A stretch of DNA of 64,000 nt, from the NCBI GenBank assembly GCA_950295325.1, contig OX485804.1:23560001-23624000 (forward strand). The letters run 5' to 3'. The notes below the pieces were generated by a model that made no database searches, was not told the DNA's origin, and was given only the letters and a program-made list of their open reading frames with translations. Positions 23,196 through 35,300 of this stretch are shown here, one piece after another. Position numbers and translations under genes: made by a program. Position 1 is the first letter of the stretch; every line of letters begins with the position of its first letter. This DNA is from Polytrichum commune. Its lineage: Eukaryota > Streptophyta > Polytrichopsida > Polytrichales > Polytrichaceae.

Positions 23196-25106
23196 ATGCA
23201 TGGGTTAAAACTTGCGTTTATGAAATGGGTTGTAGCGGATCTATGTAAGCCAGTCAGGAACCTATTTAATTTAGTTGCTAAAGAAGGTTTCTTGGCTTCA
23301 TGGACTGCCAACATTATTCAAATGATATTCAAATTTGGTGAAAGAAACTCCTTGAAGAACTATAGGACCATAATGCTCAACACAATCTTTGGGAAGCTCT
23401 ATGGCTTCACTTTGGAAAAAAATAATTAGTCGATGGGTATAATTGAAAGGAGTTAGAGCAAGAGGCCGAGCAAGTTTTAGGGAAGGTAGATCTATTTTGG
23501 ACCACAATATTCGCAAGTTGATGTCTCTATTCTTGTTTTGTTGACTTCAAAAAGCTTTTGACACAGTTCCATGTGACAAGCTTTGGGAACGCATCCAATG
23601 ATTAGGCGTACCACTTCATTTACAATAGGCCATAAAAACCCTATATACCACAATTTACGCAATAGTACGAATCAATAATGACACACATGACAAAGTAATG
23701 CCCGACATCGGTGTTAAACAAGAATGTCCCCTTTCCCTTACCCTATTTGACATGTACATTGATGAACTTGAAAATGTACATGAACATGTACATTTGGATG
23801 AGATCAATGAGGACTCTCTGTGATTATTTGATACGATGGTCACCATTTCTCTTTATGTCTATGATGTGGGTTTGCCCTCTAAATCAGGAGTAGGCCTACA
23901 AAGACTTTTGAACAAACTACATTAGTTTAGCACTTCTTTGAGCCTTGAAGTCAAATTATCTAAAACCAAATTCATAATTTTTGGCCACAACAAGAGGAAA
24001 TTAAACCTTAAGGCATGTTACCTAGACAAGGACCAAATTGAGATAACCCACGAATATAAGTGTCTTGGGATTGATTTCTATTCACATGGTTACATTGAGT
24101 CATCGAGTACAAGGTGAAGATTGGTAGATATGAAAGCCTTGATGGGCACTTCAAGGACAGAAGCAGTAGTTGGAGTCACATGTTGGAATCTCAATTCCTA
24201 TTTATTCAAGGCTCTAGTGCTTCCAACTTTCACATATGGTATTAAATTTGGGGAGGAGACTTGAAAACTCTCATTGGACAACTTTTGAGAAGGGTATGAA
24301 GATACATATGATGTCTCACGTCAAAGTATGTTCTTTAACAACCTATCATATCTTGTTGGGTGAATCTAGAGAACTTCCCATAGAATTATACACTCAAGCT
24401 CACCGTGGATTCTCAGCAATGCCTTGTTCACCTACCCTCCTCTTGGCTAAATAGTCAAGCAACCTCACTCTTTTGACACCTGGCCAAACACTTGGCACAA
24501 ATCAACAATCATGTGGAAGGCATCATGGGGTCAATCTCATTTGGAAACCCACAACAACCCAACAACATAAAAAAATGCATTAGATATGAAGGAGGCTTTT
24601 CTTATTAAAGAGTAGATTTCCTTCCATCTCTTAGGGAAGAAACTAGATTACCTCCACCTCAAGGATTTTCTCAAATATAAATGTGAATTGTACTTGAAGC
24701 AGCCATTGACACCATCACAACACAAGATTTTCGTTGCTTACCACACCACGGACCATAGACTTGCAATTGAAACTAAACGGTGGTTGATTATCTCTAAAGA
24801 TAATTAACTATGACACTTTTACTCTTACAATGCAATTGAAAATGAGGCACACTTTATGTTGAAGTGTCCCTTATATAAGCCTATTAGTGATAAATTTCCA
24901 TCGATATTCAAGAATGTAGTATCAGGGAGCCTCAAGTCTTTCTTTGAATCGGATCATCAAAGTGATATTAGTCTCTATCTCATGGACGCTACCTCACTCT
25001 GCCACTCTAGGGAATTAGCTAGGTTAAAACCATCATGATGTACTTTCAGTCCCATTATTATTTTTGACTTCCCGGACTCTAAAATCGATTTCATTTCATT
25101 ATGACG
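23196..25106 (+). pseudogene. Decayed LINE reverse transcriptase (copy 2) with 3' tail
   Basis: Plus-strand fragments in several frames follow the order of a Jockey/I-like reverse transcriptase: finger region with 'EGFLASWTANIIQMIF' and 'NSLKNYRTIMLNTIFGKL', motif A 'VDFKKAFDTVP', motif B 'GVKQECPLSLTLF', a damaged motif C 'YVYDVGLPS' where YxDD is expected, then 'LIFGHNKRKLN'-like and 'VLPTFTYGIK' thumb segments. A C-terminal 'HFMLKCPLYKPISDKFPSIF' follows at about 24848-24905. Many stops and shifts show a dead copy. The 3' tail 'cggactctaaaatcgatttc' (25074-25093) recurs near 33128, marking another tail-only copy. No endonuclease domain is visible. Confidence 0.82.
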
Positions 25107-25159
25107 ATGACGCACGTGTCAATAAGATCTCGCGTTTCCAATCCAGAACGGAGTAGCTA

Positions 25160-25528
25160 AGGTAGGGGTGGCAATTTCCGTGCGGGTCCTAAAGTCGATC
25201 CCTAGGGTCGGAAGCACCTATTTAGGTGCTTTTACTTGGGTTTACAAAAGCACCTATCAAGGTGCTTTTACCGTTCACAGCGCTGCCATCGGCCGGTTTT
25301 AGAAATCCACCCTGTGGATATACCACGTACCCTATGTGTGAGTGTTGGTCACTCTACCAGGTTTCCTTTAAAAATTTGTAGGAAATCATAGACATGCTGG
25401 AATATTTTGATTTTTTCATAGTTGCTCTTGCACCAGCTTTGCGGAGCGCTCAAAATTTATAAAAAAAATAGTTTCAGCATCCCAACTAGGCACATCTGAA
25501 ATTTGGACGGAAATTGCCACCCCTACCT
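25160..25528. mobile_element. Short TA-flanked MITE with perfect 22-bp TIRs
   Basis: Left AGGTAGGGGTGGCAATTTCC is exactly inverted at the right end, and the match continues two more bases. TA flanks both ends (25158-25159 and 25529-25530). The 369-bp body has an inner palindrome built from 'aagcaccta' and 'taggtgctt' (25211-25275) and no frame. Perfect TIRs suggest recent activity relative to its neighbours. Confidence 0.8.
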
Positions 25529-25859
25529 TATGAGCATGCATACACTACAGAATTCATTTATTATTTTGTGAAGATCACATGCATGTATCCATGGGAGCTC
25601 GTACAACAATGGAGGTGTAACTTTTGAGTTGAGTTCACAATGTTCATCAACAAAATGAATACGAAAACATTTATGCAACACAGAATAAAATAGCAATACA
25701 GAGTTTTGATGTCACATGCAGGAAAAACAACTTTATAGATCATCGTTCTATTACTTTCACAGTTTATTATGAATTTGAGGAACCACTTCTAATTTCAGCT
25801 TCACAAATGATTAGACCCAAACTTTTGTATGCTGAATTGGATGATTCAAGAACACTGCT

Positions 25860-26065
25860 CGGGGAGAACCGGCAGTTAGTTACAGATCTACCGGTTGAAG
25901 TTCAAGACTTCAGGAGAATTAGCGATCATTTGAGAGGAATCTATAGAATATACCTCCTCAAATGAATGAAAGCAAAACCGGAAGATGTCAACATGTAACC
26001 GGTTGGATTTAGAATCAGTAGGATCTTGACCGACTATGCCCAAAAACTTCCTGGGCACTGATTCA
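25860..26065. repeat. Dispersed repeat, copy 2 (partner at 817-1040)
   Basis: Same orientation and word order as the copy at 817-1040. No terminal repeats or coding frame. Confidence 0.65.
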
Positions 26066-26565
26066 GAAGACGACTTCATGTCATATATAATATGATTTTC
26101 ACCTACCTTGATGATTGAGGTTGGTAATTCTCCAAATGACTTACTTCGTGTGGTAATGACGGTTTCAGTTATGAGGATCTACATCATTTGACGGTAATGA
26201 GATTAGAAATTCAAAGCAAGTATCAGGATGTGCACATTTGATATATAGGTATGGATATGGCTCAATCACCTGGTGATTAGAATATAATTTATTTGATATA
26301 GTTTTCTGAAAACATTATTTTTTATTACTTTTCATTGGTACTGATAGAAATGTGATGGAGGTGCACCCACAAAAATACTGCTTGTTATCAACCATGAATT
26401 ACATCGTGGAAATGTTTTCAAATAAATTGAAAGTATGATTTTCTTCAATTTTTGGTCATCTTGGTTCTTTGGTAGAATTATGTTCACAACAATGTTAGAG
26501 GAAGGCAATTGATGATGAAGGCAATACAACAAGACTTTAAGTACTGGAATTAGTACTTTTGTTCT
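26066..26565. other. AT-rich DNA, nothing recognised
   Basis: Frames are short and without motifs. Confidence 0.4.
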
Positions 26566-26807
26566 CGGGGGGTGCACCTTTCATTAAAACCTAGAATCAC
26601 GTGCGTTCACTGCATACTCTAAAAACCCCCTATATACAAGTTATTTTTTGTGAAATGAAGTAATACACATACAATTGCAACAATAAATATGCAAGTAAAA
26701 ATATGTATACACAAAAAAACATCCATTCATATATAGTCATTAACATAAGTATACAAATATATATTTTGAACAATAATCAACCCCTATAATATGTATAACA
26801 AAATATC

Positions 26808-27368
26808 CTAGCTTTCATCAGCAAAGTCGTTGAAAACTTTTTCATCTCCCGGATGTAACTCATAAACATTTGATTCACCAATATATGTCATTATAGCCAA
26901 TGCAATTATTGTCTCTAAGTCTACCATCAAATGATCAGTAAGATCATATGTCCACTTGTTGTTAGCCCCTTTTTGATACCAACATAAACCAATATCCACG
27001 TTTGATGGACGGTCCATCAAGTCAATTGGATCCCTATACTCCACCCCACGATTACCAAACTTCCTCGGCATTTTATAAACTCTCCCAACAAACCAAACCT
27101 TAAGTGCCTTAACTTGAGTAGATTTTTTTGGCCTACCTCGTTTTTTCACAGTTTTAGCTTCAGGTGTGTTAAAAAAACACACAACACAGTCACAACCAAG
27201 CTTTAACAAAGTGTCATGGTTTCCAACACTCAGGAGTTTAGGCTTCATATATAATATGCCAGCTCTAATTCGAGTCAACCGATCTTTACACAAAGAAGGA
27301 TTGTCATTCAATTGACTAACAAGTGTACTTTTAAACATTCTAGACTCCCCTATCATTACATAAGCCAC
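26808..27368 (-). CDS. Unknown element-borne protein with AT-hook motif
   Basis: 186 codons, open, stop at 26808-26810. I do not recognise the family. Around residues 75-85 it has 'KKRGRPKKS', a classic AT-hook that binds the minor groove of AT-rich DNA. The C-terminus 'CWYQKGANNKWTYDLTDHLM' is repeated in the element at 19354-21090, where only this end survives. The stretch before the AT-hook ('RLTRIRAGILYMKPKLLS', 'LLKLGCDCVVCFF') is faintly like the R-rich helix and hydrophobic strand of a MADS box; I would not rely on it. Upstream on the same strand, 27741-27523 looks coding ('EVDFTLLVDGRKFFGKVAYV') and may be a 5' exon. It is probably a DNA-binding protein of a TIR element. Confidence 0.5.
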   Translation of the reverse strand: MAYVMIGESRMFKSTLVSQLNDNPSLCKDRLTRIRAGILYMKPKLLSVGNHDTLLKLGCDCVVCFFNTPEAKTVKKRGRPKKSTQVKALKVWFVGRVYKMPRKFGNRGVEYRDPIDLMDRPSNVDIGLCWYQKGANNKWTYDLTDHLMVDLETIIALAIMTYIGESNVYELHPGDEKVFNDFADES

Positions 27369-27522
27369 AGCTGACTTTGCATTTGATAGAGAGGGAATTT
27401 CTCACCAGCAGTGTCGAGTAAGGACATCTGCTGCATTCGAAAATAGGCCATCCGAGGGACAAAAACTCACATGCCCAGAAATGTATGTCTGGCTATTTCT
27501 TTCAATTGGTCACTGTGGCCTA

Positions 27523-27741
27523 TTAATCTGTCAATGGAACATAATATGCATAATCACATGTGTATCGCGACTTCCGAATGTGGCCTTTCTTGTCGCCGGA
27601 TTTGAGGGGTGGTGCAGCACCAAGGTAAGTGTTGTATCGCTGAACGTAGGCCACTTTGCCAAAGAATTTCCTGCCATCCACCAACAGAGTAAAATCAACT
27701 TCAGATCGAAATATCCAGTTCATAGTCCTCGCACCCTTCAT
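27523..27741 (-). CDS. Possible 5' exon or relic of the AT-hook element protein
   Basis: Encodes 'NWIFRSEVDFTLLVDGRKFF' followed by 'GKVAYVQRYNTYLGAAPPLK', ending at a stop after 'YAYYVPLTD'. Residue use is protein-like and it lies 155 bp upstream of the AT-hook ORF on the same strand. No known domain is recognised. It could be an exon of that gene or an independent fragment. Confidence 0.35.
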   Translation of the reverse strand: MKGARTMNWIFRSEVDFTLLVDGRKFFGKVAYVQRYNTYLGAAPPLKSGDKKGHIRKSRYTCDYAYYVPLTD

Positions 27742-28484
27742 GTGTTTCCTTATTCTTCATGTTCTTGTTATTGTTTCCCTTCCAAAACTTGATTCATTAA
27801 TTGGCACCAGTACCCCTCTTCCATTCCAAAAGGGAAAAAGGCAAAAACAAGGGATCATGTTCTTCCTTGTTCTTCATGCTGTTTTAGTTGGTACTGTATC
27901 GTAATTCGATTCAACAACACTAGTACCCCACTTCCATGGCAACAGAATTAGCAAAATGGAAAAGGAAAAAAAAAGGAGAGGATCTAAGTCATGACAAGAA
28001 AAAAATCGTCTCACTTTGGGACCCTATCCAGCTGCAAGCCATCCCATCAATATGGTTAGGTGTGGGTTTAACAACAGACATCAAAAAGCAATTTGTTCAA
28101 AAGAGACTAGACTACATGCTCAATATATGCTAACCATTCTAAGCTTAATGGTCAACACCGAATAGCCGGACTTCTATGACCACTTGAGGAGCACGAGAAT
28201 CTTTGCTTTGATATGAAGAACATATTCATATGAGCTCTGAAAATGATGAGGCAAATCACTATGGGCACTAAATTGTGTGTTTCAAATCCTACGTGAAGTG
28301 AGTGCAGAGAGGAAAACATATCCAAATAACACACGTGTCCCTGACGTGCCTTCATGTTCCGGGGATCATGTAGCCAAGAATAACGTAACCTGACCAGGAT
28401 GCAAATTGATAAATCATGAACTTGCAGAAAAACAGTAATTACAAGGTGAAAAAAGGATGCAAATTGGAAACTCTTAAAACTCAC

Positions 28485-28954
28485 TTGTTTCCATGGGATT
28501 GTGTGGTGCCGAGGAGGGCCCAAGCAACGTTATCTTGGCCTTCAATTGCCGTCGCCTTCACTTTGCATGTGACAGAACTATAGGGGAAGCCTTTCGAAGG
28601 CAGAGTCTCCCAGCTAGGCTGGCCGCCGAGGGTGTCAGGTTGGGGCAGGTAGTAATGAAGACCCACCTCTTGTTTCTGCGAATTATACAAGCTCGCCGTT
28701 GCATTGTTATTCACCCAGCTCGACCCATTGAATTCGTAGTACTGGTAGCCCTTTGCGGTGAGCAGAAGGTGAAGCTTGTATCCTTCAGGTACCCCAATTT
28801 GGGCTGGAACCTTAGGGAGCGGTATTGTTTTAAACTTGGTCTCTTCGAGGTCACGGGCGGCAGTACAAGAATGTAGAGGATTGAGTGAAAAAGAAAGAAT
28901 AAAGATTACTGCTGAGAAAGCTGACCGCCCACTAAACCCCATCGCGCCTACCAA
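28485..28954 (-). CDS. Secreted DUF3455-family protein, first exon only
   Basis: About 156 codons open from ATG 28954 (a second ATG four codons in is equally good). The N-terminus has a signal peptide ('SAVIFILSFSLNPLHS' before 'CTAARD'). The body matches the DUF3455 pattern: 'VPEGYKLHLLLTAKGYQYYE', 'SWVNNNATASLYNSQKQEVG', 'HYYLPQPD' and 'WALLGTTQSHG'. The family is small and secreted; its function is unknown. The frame stops at 'HGNK', exactly at a good donor (AA|GTGAGT, 28485/28484), so the C-terminal third, with the usual 'YIQR.NT.GG' segment, should lie in a second exon. I did not find it in the next 600 bp, so the gene is either incomplete or has a long intron. Confidence 0.7.
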
Positions 28955-29856
28955 CTTTGATGTACGTAAAAGATTTTACTTATACTTACAAAACACTCAA
29001 AATTGAAAGGTGTGACCACACGTGTGTACCCACACTCCAGCCTGTATCAACGTTATCTTTGGGATGGTATAGCTACTGCAATTTCGGCATGATATAAATG
29101 AATTACCATGTACTGGTATGTCAACATCAAACTTTTTATTCAAGTATCAAACATCAGTATCAATCTCTAGCTGAATTTTCATTCAAACTTTTTTCCAGCT
29201 TGACATTCTCCACCATATGTGATTCACGCCACACATTCAAGCGAGCCCTCTAAATCATGACAACCTCAACAAGAGATCGCCCGTCAGAGCTGTGGCAACT
29301 GAGAAAACTAACAGATTCGTTGAGAGCTCAACCTTGGACCTCTACCTATATACGTTTTTTTTTTTGCAGGGAGAAGTTGTGATGACAATATCGACCGCCT
29401 TATAAAAATGGGATTTGAGTGGACACAGAGGCACCCTCTCCGTACTGGAATGAAATGAACTTGAAAATTGCTACGCGCTGGAGAAGCTGGTGATAAGAGC
29501 TTCGTAGTCAACACACACGTAGGCGACTTGATGAGAACCAGGATCTTGACTTGGAGACACACGAATGATCATCATTTTGTTGTCACTCCAGTATCTGCGA
29601 GGTGCATTTCATTTCACTTCGGTTCCGACCTCTTCCTCCACCTTTATACTATGTAATCTGACCAACCTGAGCCAGTAGAGATAATAAACTTGCCTTTTTT
29701 GCATGAATGGGTCCACATGTTGCCCTTCTTTATATGAATCGGCCAGTGCTGTTGAGGCATGTGACTTTTCTGGCTTCAATGTCGATCCAGCAACTTTACA
29801 AATTTAGTGAAAGTGGTTTTTTTATAGAAACCTTCCCTGTGTCAAATGCGACTGAA
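28955..29856. other. Upstream region of the DUF3455 gene, no other gene seen
   Basis: Short frames such as 29308-29562 (-) have no recognisable motif. A poly-T run lies near 29355. Confidence 0.35.
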
Positions 29857-30738
29857 GGGTCCTTTCCCACCTGATCCTGAAGTCTACCCTCCATATCTGT
29901 TAACACTTTGGAGCAAGGAAACTTGTTACTCTTATGTGGTGTTAACACTTATCAGGGGTACCTGATAGCATATACCATCTGTAACACTTACATGAATAAC
30001 ACTTATGTGGCTTCGGAATTGAAGACAATAACACTTGTATAAGGGTGATATTACACAAGAGATGAATGTCATTATACATCTAAGCGTAAATGGAAGAACG
30101 AATCTACAGTAGTTTGATGAAATTCGTTTGCATGCCAAGATCATGTTTCCTTTTGAGGTGATCGAATGCTCTAGATGAGAGGTGTAATATCAGTAAGTCT
30201 TTGTTCCAAAAATTGTTTCAAGGTCACTAATGCACTTTCATTATCCTTGAATCCTACTCTATCTTGCCACCACAATCACCAATTTGCACATTGCGAACTT
30301 CTTCAAGGGGTTCATTGTCAGTTGCATCATCTTTGTCATCAAGCATACCTATAATTTCCTCCTCGACATGTACGTAGGGACTGTTGAGATCAAATTCCAC
30401 TTCAACACTGATGAATTCATGTGCATTCATAGTGGGTCCAATTTCACTCTTTGCATGCAGATACCAACGCCAGTTTTTCTAATAGGATAGTAGGGTTTTA
30501 TATTTCAAGCAAGTTATTGAATTCCATAGCCTCAAATCCATCCAAATTGACACTTATCAAGGTGGATCTATTGAAGAGGGGAGCATAAATTTCATAAATT
30601 CTCTTAACAATTAACATTTATTAGTGTAAGTGTTGGATTCTTTTGGGGGGAGCACCATTTTCCTTGACACACATGCAATTTTAACACTTATCCGGGGAGG
30701 GTGGACTATAAAAGGGACCTTTCCCACCTGACCCTATC
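29857..30738. mobile_element. Possible TIR element with 'taacactt' repeats
   Basis: Segments just inside the ends are roughly inverted: 'gtctaccctcc..tgttaacactt' (about 29881-29912) against 'taacactta..gggagggtggac' (about 30682-30709). They are flanked by an imperfect direct repeat of about 22 bp containing 'cctttcccacctga' (29857-29880, 30714-30738). 'aacactt' recurs inside. A 22-bp flank is too long for a normal target duplication, so the exact limits are uncertain. Confidence 0.35.
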
Positions 30739-31080
30739 CAGAGTGTTTATTTCGAGTATTCTATAATAATATAGAGTTTTTTTTTTTTTTTTTCCCACCT
30801 GCGAACTTTTCTAGTGCCGGACCTAGGTGGATGCCTACATGGCTGATGTAGACCCACCATATCCACCCAGAAGCTCCGAAGATGCTCCGCTCCCAATTTT
30901 TCGTAGAATTTTGCAACGGAAACTCGTTGTTTGATTGGCTGCAACACAAAAAGCAGGGTTGTCAGTGAATGTGTGAGGAGGAGGTCCATCTACATGATAA
31001 CGTTGATGATGTAACAGTATTCACGCATGGCTGGGTGGTAATAAAGTGAAGGCAGATTTCTCTGCGGATCGGAGCTGATG

Positions 31081-31548
31081 CATGGAGGAATGCCAATCTG
31101 CAGAAGAATTGTGGAGACGATGTGAAATTATATGTTTCGTTCCGCCTTGCAGATTCCGAGAGCTTGCTTTCCGCAGACTGGTGGAGATCATCTTGAAGGG
31201 TTTAGTTCCTAATTGTAATGGGATTCTGATCTGCGAAATTGTCCACCGTCATTCTTTCAAAAAGATTATTTGCAGGGTGGCAGGGTTCATGTACTGTACC
31301 ATGCGACGGCCATGTCACCGTCGACATCTGCTTTGAGTACTGATGAATGTAACGCCCAAGGAGATTATCCTCGCCTGGAACTCGAATGCAAAAGAGGAAG
31401 TCATGTACTGTGGCTAGAGGCGGAAGAGGACTCCATCGACGATAATTCCTCAGCTTTCTCATGCTACTTGTGGGGTGCCATCATGAAGCTGTTCTCAGAA
31501 AGTATGAAGTTTTGTGATGTTTCCACACATCCCAAAATCTACTCTTAG
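31081..31548 (+). CDS. Possible exon or gene relic, unrecognised
   Basis: The plus frame from about 31270 reads 'GDYPRLELECKRGSHVLWLE' then 'AEEDSIDDNSSAFSCYLWGA', which is protein-like in composition. Upstream frames at 31082-31336 also look partly coding. No family is recognised and no convincing donor or acceptor fixes the exon ends. GC content is above that of the flanks. Confidence 0.22.
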
Positions 31549-32275
31549 CCCTCTGTATAGGAAATGCGGTAACTCTTCACAAGTGAAATTTTTCATTATT
31601 GTTAAATCTTCTACCTTGCGTTCATACCGACAACTGAAGTCAAGGGTTACACTAATGTCCTGTGCGACCGATTCATTTGGAAATTGTATTTTTAATATAT
31701 CAAAAATCAATATGGAAAAAGAAATGAATTTTCCTGACCGAAGTGGTGAAGGTGCTACAATAGCTATTCTTTTGTCTTTTTTTTCAATATACACATTAGA
31801 GAAAAACAATTTGGCCTCTTCCTTATGTATAATGTGTATGCTAATGCCTCAAATAATGCCCCTTTCAACACTCACGTTGGTTCGTACATGGTATGCAGAG
31901 ATGAATTCACTGAAGTGTAAACTCAAATTTCATGATCTTGCAAACCAACTTAGCAATAGGATCTACCGGTTTCATTGGAATCATAAACCAAGTTCACTAT
32001 ATGAACAACCCATTTAACTTGAACTATTGACCTTTTCCACTACATGTTGTGAACAATTTCATGATTTGGTACCCATTTTCATAACTTCACAAAATCAAAT
32101 TCATGACCTACATAATTTTATTTCACAAAGAACGGTACATCATGTAAAAGATTCTCATAATCACTCCCCACGACTAAGGATGAGGCATCTATGATTGATA
32201 AAATAAGAGAGTTTGCATCTATTTAGGAGGAGTAATAATAGCTAGGGATAACTTTTGCTGCGAAGATAAAAGATA
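31549..32275. other. AT-rich DNA, no supported gene
   Basis: A 167-codon plus frame at 31514-32017 overlaps a 104-codon minus frame; neither has a motif. Confidence 0.35.
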
Positions 32276-32361
32276 AAAAAATTTGTAGCAATTTATATAT
32301 TCATGAAATAAAAGATAAATTCTAATTTATTTCATGAATATATAAATTGCTACAAATTTTT
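32276..32361. repeat. Perfect 35-bp inverted repeat with 16-base loop
   Basis: The arm 32276-32310 (starts aaaaatttgtagcaatttat) is exactly complementary to 32327-32361. The loop is 32311-32326. It may be a very short foldback element, a recent inverted duplication, or a hairpin RNA locus. Confidence 0.9.
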
Positions 32362-35300
32362 GAAGCTGTAAAGTTTACTAGAACACACAATCAATGTATA
32401 GGTTAACCCATAACCACTCATCTAAATGCTAATTCTTGGCTACAAAAGTTGTGAAAACTCTTATGAGGGTGATCAATCACAAGCCACCACCATAGAAACC
32501 TTAACTCCATTCGACTAAACAATATAGATCTCATCCATGTTGCCATTACATGTACCCTAGTGAGCGGTTAAATGGACTCGGCCAAATGTGGATGCCTTGA
32601 CCTTAGCTCTACCAAAATTTCAAACTGACCTCTCATACTGGATCCAACCTTGGGACCACATATGCAATGTTTGCTTGTACATCATCATTAATGTGACCTG
32701 ATAATGTTCGATGATTTTAGAGACCATTCCATCGGACATGACTTTTAATGTGTCCAAATACCCATTCTGCAACATTGAGAAATGGATTATATGATGGCAA
32801 ACATAAGAAGATGTGTCCAACATCTTCAGAAGCTTGTTGTATTACATGAAGTTGCAAGAGGCAAAGGTCCACTATCATGAAATTGAGGTGTGCCACATGT
32901 CAAGTCAATTTAAAAGAATCATGAACACATTTATAAGGCTCATGAAATTGGTAGAATTTCTTGGGTAACATTGGTTCAAAGGTTCGTGAACTAGCTTAGA
33001 ACCTTCATGAGATTGAGTTTTCACTTTTGTGAAGTCCTTAGACCAAAGGAATAAAAGGTGAGATGAAATTGAATTCGTCAACTAGGCTTCTTCTTGATGG
33101 ATTCTTCCCATAAGCCTTTTGGCTTCTCGGACTTTAAAATCAATCATTTCATTTCAATGGCGAATGTTGAGAGTTCTTTTTTTTGTATCCACATATTCTA
33201 AGCATCTTGAAACATAACATTTTTCATCCATGTTGGTCGGTTCCATGACCCTAGAAAATGTGAACAATATCCCGTGGACCCCTTCAACAAATCGGAAATG
33301 ATTGTTTAGTATTCATACATTCAGGCTAAACTTGGAAAATGGAGGAGTCAGGGTGAGTTTCCATGTAGGCCATTCGCCCACCAAGTTCTAGTGTGAATAA
33401 GGACAAACACGCCCAAATGTAGTGGGAATCTGGTGGGGTAGGGTTCATTTGTATCAACTAGCTACTTCCTAGCTTGTCAAATCTAGGCCCATCTACTAAC
33501 CTCCTCCCGGTTACCAAGGATGGAGGTTCTAGACCAACAATGATTCTTTTAAGTCTTCAACCGCTTTTAAATCATTTGGTGACCGGCACTTGTAGGTTAA
33601 AGATTCTTTAGTGGGTGCATGGAAGTCTAGAGGCTCGTGTCCATGACCCCTCATATTCCAACGGACCATCAGGAGATGGTTGAATGACCGCTCGTGCTTA
33701 ACTACATGCGAACACCTCTGGCCCACTAGTATCTAGAATCTAGTGGGCAAGTGGAAACTCACCCTCGTACTCCCGGCACTATGCGCAGGAATTCATGTTC
33801 ATTCCTAGAATATATGTACGAAACATTGTGCATCCCAATACTATTCCATGAACTTATTATCAATAACAACACTATCGTTGAAAAAACCGACATTATTCAC
33901 AATACTCTTATTATTCAAACCGGCACTATTCATTGTTCGTACCATCATCAATTTCTACTTGTTTTCTAAGTTTCTTCCCATGAAAATAAGACAGTGGAGG
34001 CCCACGCCGGACGCTAAATTAAACATAGAATGGAACACAACCATGCAACTGAACAATGTTTCGGAGGAGTTGCCGGGACAGTAAGTATTGGATTCAATGC
34101 CTGGCCACAAGAGTCCTTAAAGTTATAGAATCTAGGCATCTTAAAAGGTGCCAGGAGAGTACGTACAGCCATATGCTTGATGACTGTGGTCCAAATTCGG
34201 GAGCTGAGCTTTGTGATCGTGTAGAAAAAGAGTCCAAGGCTAGGTCACAAAGAGCCTAGGCTTCTGGAATGCAGGAAATTTTGGGAGAACAATGGTAAGC
34301 TTAAGTGCGATATTTCAAATGTTCAATACTGTTTTCAATTCGAGTGGCATGAAAGTCACTTGAGATGTGTAGATAGAGAGGTGTTCATGATTTGAATCTG
34401 CTAAAATTGCATGAGTTAACAACGCTCTCAAGACTGCGGAGGAGGCTGCAAGCTCACGGAAGTCATGGACAACTTCGACACGTGACGGGGAAGCAACAAG
34501 GTCAATTTTTGCTTTGAAATTATAGGATAAAATCCACAGACCATATTATGTGCAATTTTTTACCCCATGAAATTTGCATGAGGTTTAATATGTATGTACT
34601 TTTTCATATAAAAAAGAATCTCACATAGGGGGGTTTGAAAGTAAGCACTTCTCTGGCACTGGTCCTCGACATTATGTGCATCATGTGCTCCAATATCTCT
34701 TGGAATTTCAAGTCACCGTTTGTTGGCTTACCTGATCAAGAGTGTATCGTGCTTGGGCACCATACCCTGTTGGGGGTTGTGTGATTCCACTATATGCACC
34801 CCAAAAAGATGCCCCTTTATTTGTTTCGAGCCTCGGTGATCCTATATTATGAAAGTAGATGATTCTTTTGTCCCAATTTTTGGGAAATGAATAAATGTGA
34901 CAAAGAAATCAAGAACTTGCTCACGAGCAAGAGGTCACATACAATAATGTTAGAATTCATCTATTTAATTGAATCTAATTTTATGAGTTTGTTTTAATTG
35001 ATTTGATTAATGAAAAGACATCGAAGCACACATTACCATCTGATCATCGGCATCATGTGCAAATTAAAACAATGTTGCTTCAAGCATGTAGTCACTTAGC
35101 TTTTAGAGTGTGTACTATTATGGCAACTATCCATCATCCAAAGCTTTTTCGACAGCAACCATGGATTTGCAACATCTAATATATAAGCTCATATAATAAC
35201 AAAACATATCTACCATACATTCTAGAAAAGTCGAACGGTGATCACGTGAATAATCGTGCAATCAACATTCCAAAAACGATCATCCGTCTATAATAATATG

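Larger units (their letters stand above)
26566..27741 (-). mobile_element. TIR element fragment with unknown ORF (copy 2)
   Basis: The left end CGGGGGGTGCACCTTTCATT (26566-26585) matches the termini of the element at 19354-21090. The minus-strand ORF 27368-26808 lies about 240 bp inside it. I did not find the other terminus in the following 3 kb, so the element is truncated or its distal end has diverged. The ORF at 27741-27523 probably belongs to it too. Confidence 0.5.
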
